In this document: positions 12,106-24,540 of the stretch, piece by piece
Numbering within the stretch: position 1 is the stretch's first letter
How the letters are laid out: each line of letters starts with the position of its first letter
Assembly: GCF_036884655.1 (NCBI RefSeq)
Contig: NC_088357.1
Location: 46,055,501 to 46,119,500 of the forward strand
DNA: 64,000 nt
Source: Musa acuminata AAA Group
Taxonomy: Eukaryota > Streptophyta > Magnoliopsida > Zingiberales > Musaceae
Direction of reading: 5' to 3'
Notes under the pieces: generated by a model
Seen by the model: only the letters and a program-made list of their open reading frames with translations
Database searches by the model: none
What the model was told of the DNA's origin: nothing
Translations under genes and position numbers: made by a program

Positions 12106-13301
12106 CCTGGAGCCGTCGGCGTTGGCAGGCAGGGGTAGGCCGGTGGAGCCAATGGATGAGGTGGAGCTCTTTAATGGCGGTCGCAATGCACCATTTAATG
12201 ATCTGCCTGCCTCTTTAATGAGCATATGAAAGCAGAGAGAGAGAGAGAGAGACAGATCCGCTTTTGAACAGTTCGCGGGGGCTCTCTTTATCTCTGTGAC
12301 GGTGGTTGGTGTGGACAAGTAACGTGGCCGTTAATGGAAGAAGAGGAGGGAATCGAAGTGGCCGAGGGACGAAAGCGATGGGAAGCACCTGACCGCCACG
12401 TGCCAATGGGACGGATCAGTGGCTTCAAAGGGACACCGCGATTCGTCACACCCTCTTTAGCACAGCCGCGTACGCACATCATTTTAAATGGGCCCGGCAA
12501 TGCAACGGGGAATACAGCCGCCTTCAGTCTCTGTGAGGTCAAGCAAACGGGTGGGAATTAGTCTGTTTGACAATTTAGTTTGTACTTGGCAATGCCTTTG
12601 CTTTGTTACATAGATATAAACAGCTGAATAACTAAGAGTTTGTGCTTCTATATCAAATGACTTGCAACATTTTTGTATAAAATTATAGGAAAAATCTACC
12701 TACCATTTTGCTTATTTTATATATCGCAAGCAGTTGAAAAAAAAAATTAATGAACCATTTATGGACTTTTTTAAATCAACAGTTTGACCTAGCAAATGGA
12801 GAGAATGTGAAAGCTCATGTCATTACTCAAAATTTCTCCTAGGTTTAAAAGCTATCATAATCATCAGCATTAGCTGTTTGAAGCACATGTAAAAGAAAAC
12901 TATAGTTTTTGGGTTGATTTAGAGTAGCCAAGTAAAAGAACAATAATGTTTCTGGGTCAACCAGAATAAAAAAATAAGCATGCAACAGGTGGTACATATG
13001 TAAATGAGCCTACCAGTATTAGCTGCTTGAACTGAAGTACTTGCGGTGTCCACCTTTCTTCATCAAAGTTTTGCTTGGCTCATTGCAATTCATCAGTTCG
13101 TTCTAATATAGAAGATTGCACATCATTATTTAATCTCAGATCTACACAGTGAAAACATCACCTTACAAATGAATAACTAGACTTGGTAAGTCTTACCACA
13201 TCAACAGAACTGAGATCTAGCAAACAAGTGAACTACAAATGTCTCAAACTTAAGACTCTCAATCACACATAACTTTCAAGAACCTTAATGACAATAGCTG
13301 C
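12106..13301. other. 3' flanks of the convergent ATL and COR413 genes
   Basis: Contains a (GA)n run at 12233-12252 just after the ATL stop codon, then unique DNA that becomes AT-rich from 12560. ORFs at 12334-12561 and the overlapping minus-strand ones are chance. The COR413 3' UTR must lie just below 13302. No other gene is seen. Confidence 0.5.
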
Positions 13302-16300
13302 CTACGGAAAATGGACTACCAAGCGCCAGATAGGGTAAACCAAGAGAAGAATGATGCCTATACTGTTTGAGATACCATGGCTTTTTGTGAATGAGTTTCT
13401 AAAGCCACCCGATGCCCGGATGTGCTCTTGAAGCAGGTAGCAACCAATAGCCAGACATATGAAGACACCAGCAAGACCGTTTCTTACAGTGTGAGCAAAA
13501 AATCCAGGGGCAACCACCACAAGAAGGATAAATGCTGCAGGCATCTCCAACCAGTCTGCAAAGCCAAAGACAACAAATGCAGCAGAAAGATCATAATCTG
13601 CTTGTTCTTATGGTAGCTTGCAATAGACATTTTGCTCTTCAAGAGGAAAATATTCTAGATATTAAAATGCGAAGCACATGTCAGTATATTCCTTTACGAA
13701 TATATATGCCATCAGGAAATTTAGATTTCATTACAGGTTCATTGTGCAAAGACTAGGAACAGCATAAAGCAGCTTGATAGAAGTGTATTATTAGATAACC
13801 TTGCAAATTTACAGAAAAAAATTCAGTAACTCATAATGGTTGTTAACATGTTTCGTTTACTGTTCTTGGCACATACAACACAATGCATGAATATTTTAGA
13901 AAATAACAACAGCATGGTGCAATACTTTACGATCAAAGACCAAAGCAAGTGTGATAGCCCTGGACTGAAGCAAAGCATGAGCCAATAAAAAGCCACGTTT
14001 ACAAGATAATTAGGAGAAATATTCATCCTATATGGTTGCCTTATCAAAGATTGCTAGATAGTTACAGACAAATTTCATATGTAGGAATCATTTTAAAGAA
14101 ATAAGCTGCTAGGACTTAGGGCTGATTTGGTGGAAAGGAACGACTTGTCTTCCTGCTTCTTGAGATTTTGGCAAAAGTAGGTAGCAAATTTGCAAATAAG
14201 CCCATAATTATGGGAAAAACGCTCTTCAAACACTAATGTCAATAATTAATCTACTCTGTGATCAGAATCTGATAGTTCACCTGACGAGGAGAAAAAAGAA
14301 TGCCAAATGAACATAAGACCAGCTTCTAAATACAGTTTGAGAGGTACACCATTCCTCCATTAAATGTGTGTTGAGAAATTCTACATCAGTACATACTGGT
14401 AAGTGCAATTTGATTGATACTTTGAATCATCTATATCTTGTTGACACTTCTAAGGTGGGAATAAAGATTTACTCGGCGACATTCGGTTCCCAATCAAACA
14501 ATATTTTAATAGTGATTTAGAGTATTGGATGAATTTCCAACACATACTGTCGTACATTTCCAGAACTCGAAAATCATATTAAAAATCCTGTATAGTAGGT
14601 GCCCAAAGAATATCTACTGGTAGGTAAATGAAGAAGGATTTAGAGCAATTAACATTATGAAATAGAAACTAGAAACTATTTAGCAAGCATATATGTTAGG
14701 TTATTTTGGTGCCAATTACAATTACAATTAATAAAGCAATATTACACACATTAAGGACCATATGCATGATAAGCACTAAGAATAATCAGTTGGCGTAAGG
14801 AATATGATAAAGCAAGTTAGATTATATTGCAACAAATACCAGGGAAGTGCCGAGGAAAGAAAAGGCGCAGAACAACAGCAATTAATGCAATCCATTTCCC
14901 AACTTCCCCTCTGCAAAACAAGAAGGAAATACACATCATAGGAAAAAATAAACAAGAAATAATCATAAGAACAATTGAAAAGCTTATCCATACATATGGG
15001 CAAGAGTGCAAGATGTACATGTCTAGCAGACGATTTATATTAAAAAAAAGAAAAAGGAAAGCATGAAAGGAATCCAGAAGACCAAATAATCCAGACTAAG
15101 AATCTAGATTTGCCTAAACTACAGGTTTAAGTATAATAAGTAAACTCTTAATCAGTAACAGTGAAGCCTGACCTAGTCCTATTATGCTTATTAATGATGC
15201 TGTCCCTTGCAATTCCGCCAAAGGTTTACCCTTTACTGCAATTGTTCTCGATAATACAAACTCATGGACCTTCAAACTACCTCGACTTCATCAGGAAAAC
15301 AAAAACCTTTAAGCTATCCAACATTTTGTGATTTGGTGATTGCGATTGATAATTAAAACTCCAGGACACCATACTATCTCCACATCATCAGGAAAACCAA
15401 AACCTTTTAGCTATCCAACATTTTATTTTGGTGGAGAATACTGTAAGATGATTGGTCAAATTGGCATTTACCTTTATTCTCTATTACATCCAAATGAAAA
15501 CAAGAACAAGATGATCACCTTAGAATGGAAAATAGTACCGATGGCAGGCTCAAGAAGATATATGGAATTAAAAGTGAAGTCAACATGTTTGTCCTCCAGT
15601 TCGTTCGATCCAGTATCAACAGATATCTGCAGAAGAAGAAACAAAAATGTAGGTGATTTAAGCTGAAAGTATGAAATCAGAGCAAAGATCTAGCTTCAGA
15701 TACCAGTATGATTATTAAGATAAATGCATTGATTGTTATACTAAACAAGTCATACTACAAAACTTCCAGAATTGCAGAACTGATATAATTATTTGTGATG
15801 ACAATTTACAAGGCAGTTACATGAAATCATGGTAGTCCTAACTCCTAAATAAAGTTAATGGCAGAACTACATAATTCATCAATGTATATCCTATGAGAAC
15901 AAAGACATCTTATTCATGATCTTTTATCTGATCATCGGTTTGCTTTGTATCTCAGTATGATAAGGTCCAACACATTTTTGAAATCATTAATCAAAAAAAC
16001 TCCAGAGAACTTTTTCTTGAGGAAAAATACAATAAGAGTTGGAAGGGGTGATATTACAGAACAAACATAAAACATGAGAAAATTGCTCAAGCAAACTTTG
16101 ATGTACCTGACAAAAGAAACATAATTGCACGTGCTACCGTAGTTATCTTCTAGGTACACACTTAAAAATGGTTCAAAGTCACAGATACTACTGAAAGTAG
16201 GATTTTTTTTTTCTCTTCTCAGAGTAGGATTTTATAATTAGACAGATTCACACATATAAATAAGAGGTAAATGGCAAGATCCAAGCAGAAAAACCATAGT

Positions 16301-17296
16301 ATAATGACCTCCATCTTAGAAAATCTATTTACATCTCAGGATGCTAAGAGCTACAGCTCTCGTTATCACCTTTTTTTTGGTTTGTTTTGTTTAAGCAAAA
16401 AGAAAAAAGCTACCCATAAGGGCGCGATGGTAAAGGTAAGTTCGAAGACTATAATGAAATTGCTGACTATAATAGAGATTTGAAGCTTAAGAAGAAGCTA
16501 GGATTATATCCTTGCATGAATCTGTTTCAAGGTCCATGTGAGGCATGACAGAGTAGGTCACTGCCTGAAAGGATCTGGTCTAGTATCCACATGAAGGAAT
16601 CAAACTGTGGCTGTGGCTTTACGTTTCCAACCATTAGCAGAAAAGGTTTAACCAACATAGGAAAGTTAGATTTGATTCTTAATCAAACAATTTAGTATCC
16701 ATGGGAATTCTGCCACCGTTTACCATAGAACCTTTTCTTACCACCAAACAGTGACCATGAAGTTATTGCTTTTGGGGATCGAACCTCCATTTTTCCCAGC
16801 AACCAAAAAGATTAGACTACATGCCCTACCCAATGGTCCATACTATCTCGATTCATTTCCAATCTACGTGCCCAAGACACACAATCACCATCAGAAACTT
16901 CTAAAGCACAATCCAGATCTAATAACTCAAATGTTCAAACAACAACCTCAAATAATTAGATGACAACCCACAACCGAAGACCTTTCCGCATCATTCACGA
17001 ATTTAGTTTCCACAATGGCATGTGTTAACACGCGCGAAAACAAACTAGAAATGTGAAGGTAGGAAAGGAAAGAAAAGCAGAAAGATCGAGCAAACTGACA
17101 TAGCAGCGAAGGAAGCGAGGAACTTGAGGAAAGTGGTGCCGACGCCCAAGCCGCTGCCGAGCATGAAGGCGTGGTTGGCGAGCCTCCTAGCGGCGAGGCC
17201 AAGCTCCTTCAGATCCGACCGGATCAACTCGTCGTCGCCGCCGCTGAGGGCGTAATCCGTCTTCATCCTCAGGTAAGCCCTCGTCGTCTCCGCCAT
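13302..17296 (-). CDS. COR413-PM: COR413 plasma-membrane-type cold-acclimation protein
   Basis: Four exons, all with GT-AG borders and consistent phase: 17296-17100, 15626-15519, 14910-14840 and 13555-13302, giving 209 residues (family about 200). The protein starts MAETTRAYLRMKTDYALSGG. Family blocks follow in order: LGSGLGVGTTFLK, YLLILDRTNWRTNMLTSLLI, GEVGKWIALIAVVLRLFFPR, HFPDWLEMP, IGCYLLQEHIRASGGFRNSF, and GIILLLVYPIW near the C-terminus. These predict about five to six membrane segments with little outside the bilayer. COR413 proteins are integral membrane proteins induced by cold and ABA, and are thought to stabilise membranes. A DRE/CRT core and ABRE motifs lie about 400-430 bases upstream, matching that role. 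The thylakoid/inner-envelope branch differs at the N-terminus; no transit peptide is visible here. Confidence 0.93.
16765..16830 (-). repeat. Possible tRNA/SINE-like fragment in COR413 intron 1
   Basis: On the minus strand this stretch contains GGTTCGATCCCC, a good match to the RNA polymerase III B-box, preceded by GTAGGGCATGTAGTCTAATC as a weak A-box candidate. No cloverleaf can be drawn, so it is not a functional tRNA gene. A SINE fragment or chance match are the alternatives. Confidence 0.25.
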
Positions 17297-17696
17297 CCCC
17301 TCTCACAAGGTCACGGTTCGCTCCTCCCTGTCCCCGGATATGATCTCAACGAAGGAACTCCCATGGAGTTTTAAGGACGGAGGGGGGTTACCATTCCCAA
17401 GTGAGGTGGGGCCTGTCGTGTTCTTGGATCATGGAAGATTCGTGTCGAGAGTCGTGCAGCGGCTCAGTCACGACAGCTGGGAACACACCGTCAGGGAGAG
17501 TAGTGAGATCATTCGTTCGAGCGTGGGACGCGTGGGACGCGTGGAATGAACCAGAAGGCCCCACAGGGTCCCGCACAGGGAACCAGCTCATTCCTCTCAT
17601 GCAAACAAGTGGTAAGCCAAATGGGTGATGGCTCGCCAGACCGGAACCGTACTATGCGGCACACTAGGAAACGACAAAACGGAGCCCCACTTCCAT

Positions 17697-17728
17697 CACG
17701 TGTCACTGTCCACGGTGCCGACGTGTCC
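17697..17728. promoter_or_regulatory. Clustered ABRE and DRE/CRT motifs upstream of COR413
   Basis: CACGTGTC (17697-17704) is an ABRE-type G-box. GCCGAC (17717-17722) is the RCCGAC core bound by CBF/DREB factors. It overlaps a second ABRE-like ACGTGTCC (17721-17728). All lie within 32 bases, about 400-430 bases upstream of the COR413 start codon. The combination is typical of cold- and ABA-inducible promoters; occupancy here is inferred. Confidence 0.55.
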
Positions 17729-18319
17729 CCTTCCGCCAGATCTGAAAATAACATATATTAATATTTATATATATTCATCTAAATATTAAATATTAACATC
17801 TTTAGTATACAGACTTCGTATAAGATTCATTTAAAATATTTATGATATTAATTATGTTTATAGATTATTAATAGAGAAATAATGACATAAATGGTTAAGA
17901 ATTTTGTGATTAATTCCCAGTGAATTATAATATCTTTCGCTGAAAAATTCTCTTATATTTATTTATATATAATTCAATCATCCCTTATTAACATCCATCG
18001 AATTCAACATCAATCGATTCAGGAGATACGTGTCTGAACATGAACCCCTCGAGGGAAATTATAGGAAGATGAAGCTCATCCATCCATGTCATCACAGCAA
18101 TCGATAATGAATAGTTGGCCAGTTGGGTGGGGTGGGGTCTTCTTCATTTAATGCACGGTTTGGTGGAAGTGATTAATTGTGTTCTGACTCTTTGAATTGT
18201 GGTGGGGCGTAGCTTTAAACAATTTGATAGGTCGATAGTCTGACTAGATATTATGTATTTAGTTAAATTTTTTTAGTATTTTAGTTTTTATATTTTAAAA
18301 GATTATATTGATATTATTA
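17729..18319. other. Intergenic, no gene seen
   Basis: AT-rich spacer between the COR413 promoter and the long-inverted-repeat element. No coding region or recognisable RNA gene was found. Confidence 0.5.
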
Positions 18320-18905
18320 TAAAAATAAAATATTTAAGTCTATTTATCTTAACAACATTAATTTTACTAATAAAAACATAAAAATAAAAAGTTAAAAGAT
18401 AAATTTAATATTTTAACTAATCGTTAGGTCACCGGTGCCTGTTGTGGATGAGAAAGTGACGACGAGAGATAGAGTCGCTTTGTATCTGCGTTGACGTCAA
18501 TACAGTTATCGAATAACATTTTCATCGTTTTACATTTGCATTGGCATCAACACAATTGTCGAGTGACGAAACAACCACCAATGCATATGTCGAGCGATGT
18601 CGCTTGACAACTATGTTGATATCGAAGTAAATACAGAATAACGTTGCTTGGCATTTGCATCGATAGGCTTTTCGTCGCTTGGTAACTGTATTGACAAAAC
18701 ACATATGCAAAGCAGCCCTTACCTCTTGTCATTGCTCTCCTTATCCATAAAAACCACCCATGATTCCCAACAACGATATCGTCTGCCACCACCAATGTTA
18801 TTCGTCACCACTAACTAAAATATTAAAATTATTTTTTTTATTTTTTTATTTTTATATTTTTATTGATAAAATCGATAATGTTATGATAAATACACATAGA
18901 TATTT
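18320..18905. mobile_element. Non-autonomous element with about 100-bp terminal inverted repeats (MULE-like)
   Basis: The left arm (about 18325-18420, containing TTAATTTTACTAATAAAAAC) pairs with the inverted right arm (about 18811-18900, containing TTTTTATTGATAAAATCGAT) over roughly 90-100 bases with mismatches. Between the arms is GC-richer DNA (18430-18800) with degenerate repeats of GTCGCTTG and CATTTGCATCG phrases. Long inverted repeats around unrelated-looking filler are typical of Mutator-like or foldback non-autonomous elements. A related pair of arms and similar filler occurs at 36.2-37.4 kb. Exact ends and target duplication were not resolved. Confidence 0.55.
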
Positions 18906-20267
18906 TACATGTCAATATACCTTTGTACAACCTTGGATGCTGGTTATTAAACTATGTACAACATCATTTGATGATCAAAATCACATAGATATGCTTATTT
19001 TATTTTTGAAAATTTAAAATTTTATTCGTATATATACAACAACAATAATTGTACCAAAAGTTGTGCCCCAATTATTTGAGGTTGACAGCATTTTCTGCAC
19101 CAATCTTTAATCTTCGTGCGATGCAGTTTATTTACCAATATTATTCAAATAACTTTGTATTATTTTTAGAAAATAAAAGCTTTTCAGTGTGTATATGTGA
19201 GTGACAAAAAAAAATTCATTAGTTTTCAATTTAAGATTTTTAATGTTTGAAACAGGGGGGATGACACCTAATAGATTGTTCATACCTTAACAATAAGCTA
19301 TAAAGACATCATCTTGAATGCATTTTATGCAACGATTATGATCAGACGATGTTTCAACAAATGTAACTATTTGTTGCCATTTCAATTGCGAGTATTTCTG
19401 AAAATGAATATGCATGACTCGATGATTCCATCTTTTTGTACTATTTTCTTCTCTTCAGATAAATAGTATTTTTCTTGTCACTGTTGCTTGTAAATTGAAG
19501 TATTTTTATATCTATCTTTGTTATATAAGATTTATATTTTTTACTTATTTCTTACGTAAATGAAATATGGCATGAGAAATTCTCCCAAAAGTTTTGAGAT
19601 TAATTATAGATTAGCCTTCATAATTATTTATCTTTAATATCTCTATTACTATATTTTTCACTTTCACAAATATAAAGATCTTAATATAATTTTTTAAAAA
19701 TATATAAAATAAAATAATTAAACAAATAATTATAATATATATTTTTATTTTTATAAATATAAAAAAAAAATTAATATAACTTTTAAAAGTATAAGGATCG
19801 AAATGCTTCGAGATAGCCGTTGATTGCTGCAACGACGAATTAGATCATATAATTTAAAAAAATAATATAAACTTGTTTTTATATAATCGTGGAATCAATA
19901 ATTTTTTTTTCTCAAAAATATATCAATTTATTTTCTCAAAAGAACTTATAAGATTTTGTATGAAGGAGCATATTTATGTTTTTATACCCTAATGTTTGGT
20001 AACAACATAAATGTTCATACAATTTGTGTTTACTTTAGTGTTCAGATTAATTTGAGAAGATTTTAGTCAGAGCAATTTGAAGTATCATCATCAGCACTTT
20101 GTGCCTATCTCCATCATGATTCGACGGAGGCTTCTTCAGGTAACCATTCTCTCAAGTGTTTCACCTAAATCGTCCTCATGTGCTCGATTAGTCTTGCGAA
20201 AGTTGACATCATTGTAGCTTAAGACACAGCATTACATCATCTGGCTAAGCCATTTGTTGATCCTCCT
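18906..20267. other. Intergenic, AT-rich, with repeat fragments
   Basis: Holds a short LINE/SINE 3'-end-like phrase near 19035-19085 and a copy of the recurrent terminal motif TTAATTATAGATTAGCC at about 19608. The rest is AT-rich. No gene is supported; the 3' UTR of the NPH3-family gene lies just below 20268. Confidence 0.45.
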
Positions 20268-22501
20268 TCATGACTTCCTCGGCGCCACCACCGTCCGGTG
20301 GTGCGAAACGCACACCTGCGTGCCGAACTTGCAGCCGAACCGTCTGGCCAGCTTTCCCCGGCCGCCCCCCGCCGCCGCCACCGCCCCGCGGTCCATCCTC
20401 TCGATCGCCTTCCTCATCCTCGAGCACTCCCTCTCCAGCCCTTGCACCCGGCTCCGCATGCTGTCCATGTCTAGCCTCAGCACCTGGTTCTCCCGTATCG
20501 CCGCCGCCCCCCTCCACCCGCCCCTCTCCCTCCTCTCCCCTTCCGCTGCCTCATCCTCCTCCTCCTCCTCGGCCTCCTCGTGCTCCGCCGCCATCAGCGT
20601 CCCTGCGATCGCCCGCCGCAGCTGCAGCTGCTCGAAGAAGAGCACCTGCACCACCGCCCGCAACGGTAGCCGCTCGTTCTGCGCCGCGTGCGTGCACGCC
20701 TCCAGCGTCAGCTTCTGGCAGTCCATCACCCCGCACACCCTCTCCTTCTCCTCCTCGGTTATCCTCGGATGCGCCTACGTGCACGTGCATATATAATCCA
20801 TCACGAACATATTAACAAACACCTCATGTACATCCCAACAAGAGCCCCGGAATCGCCGTACCTTGAGGTAGACATCGACGGAGCGATAGAGGCCGTCGTC
20901 GAACATCCTCGCGTGGTCCGGCAGCGAGAGTGCGAGGTTGCAGAACTTGTCTGGTTTCAGGTTCGCGTCGGACGCGATCTCTGAGAGGTACGTGTCCACC
21001 AGCTTCCCCACCACCAGCAGCTTGTTCTTATCAGTACACAGGGATGATCCCGCCTCCTCCTCCCCATCACCGCCGTCGTCTGCGTCCTCCTCGGCGGCGG
21101 CAGCGGTGGCCGGTCTCTCCTCGAGGCCCTCCAGGAAGAAGCCCACGATCCGCTCGACGCAGTCCACGTCGTAGAGCGTCTCGACAAGGTAGGAATAGCT
21201 CGGCATCAGGAGGTCGTCGAGGGTGGCGTGCTCGAGCTGCGAAGCGATCCTGCGTTCCAGGGCGGTCCGGGAAGCTTCCGAGGCGCGGAGGATGTTAGCC
21301 GTGCGGAGGAGGCCGAAAAGGAAACGGGTGGTGACCAGACCCGAAGAGGAACTGCTGCTCTTCTTCTTCGATCGGGGGAGGTTGGTGATGACGGTCTCTA
21401 AGAGCTCCCGTTGCTCCGCCTCGGATGGCAGCGGGCCAGAGGAGGCGGCGGCCGCAGTGCTGGCGTTATGATGACGGTTCGACCGTGAGAGCCCCGGGAT
21501 CGACCGCTTAGCGTATGAGATGAGGGAGCCTTCGATCACGTCGGCGTTCAGATCCTTGGCTCTCATGGCGGAGATCACCCGCTTGTAGAAAGGGAGGCTG
21601 AGGGCCGCCAGGTCCTCGAACCAGGAATCAACGGCAACCGCGGCCGCGGCCGAGGCGGCGGTGGAGCGGAGGCCGTTCTTTCGGCGGATCCCGGTATCGA
21701 TCCCATTCCAGAGGGCGGCGGCGGCAGACTGGAGCTTGGCGTCAGCTGCCGCGGCCGCCCGCCCGCTGCTGCCCTCCTTGATGGGCCAGCCGAAGAGGGA
21801 GCTCATGTCGGCGGAGGCGGGGCGGGTGGCGATGGATTCGACGCAGCGCTGCACGAGGCCGAGGTCCTCAGCCATGGGGAGCAAAGCCTCGCAGGACTTG
21901 AGGGCTTTCACCGATTCCCTCGGGCTCCGGAGCACGGATTGGGCTAGGAACCGCTCGGTCCGCGACACGAGGTTCTCCTCCGCGAACTCCTCCGTCATTT
22001 CGAGGTACTCGGCCGCACAGCGCAGGGCGGCGGCGTTCCAGGCGGTGATCTCGATTTTGACACCGTAGCAGAACTTCGCGGCGGCCTCGAAGATTTCAGC
22101 GCCGCCGGGGAAGTCCGGCAGCGGAATGTGGTGGAAGTCCTCTTCCACTTCTTCGATCTCTTCCTCCTCTCCGTCTGCCCCATTTTTCTGCTCTATCTCC
22201 GTGATCAGTTGGTGGAGCTTTCTACTCTTCGACATCAAGGGGAACTGTCGACACTAAAATCCGAGTTAGAAACCAACAAAAAGGGCAAAAAGCTGATACA
22301 TTTGGGGCTTAGATCATCACCTTGTGGAGATGGAAGCTCATCTCACCAACCTCGATCACAATGTCAGTAGGCAATCCAGTAGTGCAAAACCTTCAAGAAA
22401 ACGAGACTGATGAGCTAAAAGATCAAAGCTTTCCAGTAAAATTAGATGGAGCAACGACCAAACCATGCTTGGCCTCTGGAGCTGGACTTCTCGGCTGCCA
22501 T
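20268..22501 (-). CDS. BTB/POZ-NPH3 family protein (At5g66560-like), putative CUL3 adaptor
   Basis: Four exons in phase: 22501-22464 (38 bp), 22390-22321, 22244-20862 and 20774-20268, giving 665 residues (Arabidopsis At5g66560 is about 668). The tiny first exon encodes [12 protein letters not shown] and joins to [20 protein letters not shown], the hallmark start of this family. The BTB domain covers about residues 13-125 and carries an acidic [11 protein letters not shown] insert near 62-72. The NPH3 domain follows, with [10 protein letters not shown] joined to [20 protein letters not shown] across the last intron. A helical region ([20 protein letters not shown]) and a basic conserved tail ([18 protein letters not shown]) end the protein. 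NPH3/RPT2 proteins act at the plasma membrane with phototropins and CUL3 ligases; the function of this subgroup is less clear. Starting at the large exon alone would lose the first 36 residues. Confidence 0.92.
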
Positions 22502-24540
22502 TGTCGTCCTCTACTCAAACAGAAGTTCCTCCAGATCTGCCAATAGCTCACTGGAGCCCGAAACCGTTCGCCATTGCTTCCAAGCTCCAATCTTTTCCCA
22601 GATTCTACCACTATGGCTCAAACTCCCTTGCTCAGATGGGGCTCAAGTGTCTGCAGGCGAGGGGGAGGAGAAGAAAAAAATATAATTTTGTTTGGTTGGG
22701 AGGGGATTCCAAGTGGGAGAGAGGGACAAGGAACGTTTGAACAACGTTTCACCTCAAAAGCAGTTACCTTGCCCAATTTACTAATCCTTTCTTGTTAGTT
22801 TAATTGAATTATGCTGCAGGCTTTGCTGCATTATCTGAAGAGAATCTCACTCGAGGAGGAGAGGGGGAGGAAAGCGAGGCACAGTAGGTGTTTGTTTAAT
22901 GTCCTTCTACTGTGGGATCATTTTTATCTCTCTCTTTGATTGCCAATTGGCTTTCTATTCCTTGCCATTGCCATTGCCAATTCCTCTCTTGATCTCCTAC
23001 TTAACCATTGTCCTTATATTTCTCTTTCTTTCATGTTCTGTTCTCCTTTCTCCTGCTGCTGTTGAGGTGTTACAGGTCATGCAAGGATGCAACCTTTTGC
23101 AGAAAATGCAGAGCTCATCAATGTTTATCCACCACCGCTGGAGCGCATTAAAGGTGTGAGACAAGCTCTAATGGGGAAGCAGAGAACAGTGAAGGTATGC
23201 ATGTACAAACCATCTTGACTCTTGTCATGCTAGTCTGTACCTTTTCAATTGTTTAAAGTTTAAACTCAAAAGCACATTGGCCATCACCATTCTACCCATT
23301 TGATGCTTTGCTGCCACAGTAAGCATGCTCCTCTGCAATCTGTGCGACTCAAAACTAATGCCACAATTTTGGGCAGAGTAGATGTGAGATGTGTGCCAGT
23401 ACAAACTGGCATCAAGTCCTCATTTAAGCTTCCTCGAGTAACAGAGAGAAACTCTATGATTTAGCTGACTCGACATGATAGATGTATTCTTTCCTCTATC
23501 TTGGAAAGGTAGTACAAGACATTCCAGATACATAGGCTACTCACCACAATACTTTGGAGTTTTGTTAGCAACATGATGCTAATATTCCATGACAACTAAC
23601 CTGGTCCATGTTCACATAAACAAATACTGTTTCTGGACTTGTACAGACCTATGCTGTGTGTCTGCAATACCAGGCTGTGTAGACAAGAAGATGCACAAAC
23701 AGTGTGGCCCATTGCATTTATAATGCATAGCTGCTTTGTTCATAGGCTCTTAATGCCAGTGAAGTAAGATCATCTGGAAACAGACTCTTTTCGTGAATGT
23801 AGGGAACATGACCTACAAGTTAGGGCAAAGGAACACTGTTGTTTGTGTGTAGAAACAAGAGACACCAGAGACACTGATCCAGTGCAGTGTGGTCAAATGC
23901 ACTCAAACAAATACTTTATTGGCTGTGTGTGTACCTGTAAGGTAAACCTAGTAAAAGTAGAGGTGGCAAGTGCTGAGTACTAAAAGGTTAGTTGTAACAT
24001 TGGAATGGAATTAAATGTCTGCTTTTAGATCCTCCGTAGATCATATTTTTGTCTGTGGGAAAAAGATTGAGATGTCAACTTCTACAGGGAGATTTTGGCA
24101 GAGGGATTTGAGGCAAGGGTTCATTAGATTTGGAAAAGATCAATGTAGATTCCTACAATTTACAGAAAGATTCTTCCTATAACTCAAATACTGCACCAAA
24201 TGACATTGTTGATGCCCTTAAATAATAGATTGTTTATTTCAGAGGCAATTCACACCTCATGTTCTATTTAGGATCAGTCAAACAAATCTTTTATTGTCAT
24301 TCAGCTCTAGACAAAATAATATTATTAGAAATTAAAAATATTAGCTCTTCATTTATAGTTTTTCAGTAATTTTTTTTTTAGGTCTATCTCTTCTTACCTC
24401 ACTAATACTAATTATTTTATATATTCTAACTGCAATATTCATATTTTTTTTCTTCTGTTTATATCATCTTAAACATTTATTTATTTTATCATTTATCATA
24501 TATATGTATGTATATATTCTTTCTCACTTAAATTTAAAGA
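22502..24540. other. Upstream region of the NPH3-family gene, no gene seen
   Basis: The first few hundred bases should hold the promoter and leader of the NPH3-family gene: CT/GA-rich patches and GAGGAGGAGAGGG stretches, no clear TATA box. The region 23.0-24.5 kb is unique-looking, contains only short chance ORFs, and grades into AT-rich DNA around 24300-24530. Confidence 0.45.

Noticed and set aside
11002..12152. Minus-strand and shifted-frame ORFs of up to 310 codons over the ATL gene
   Set aside because: They are shadows of a GC-rich coding exon; only the plus-strand frame shows ATL and RING-H2 motifs.
16413..16500. Possible tRNA-like stretch (AAGGGCGCGATGGTAAAGG)
   Set aside because: No A/B-box pair at the right spacing and no foldable acceptor stem.
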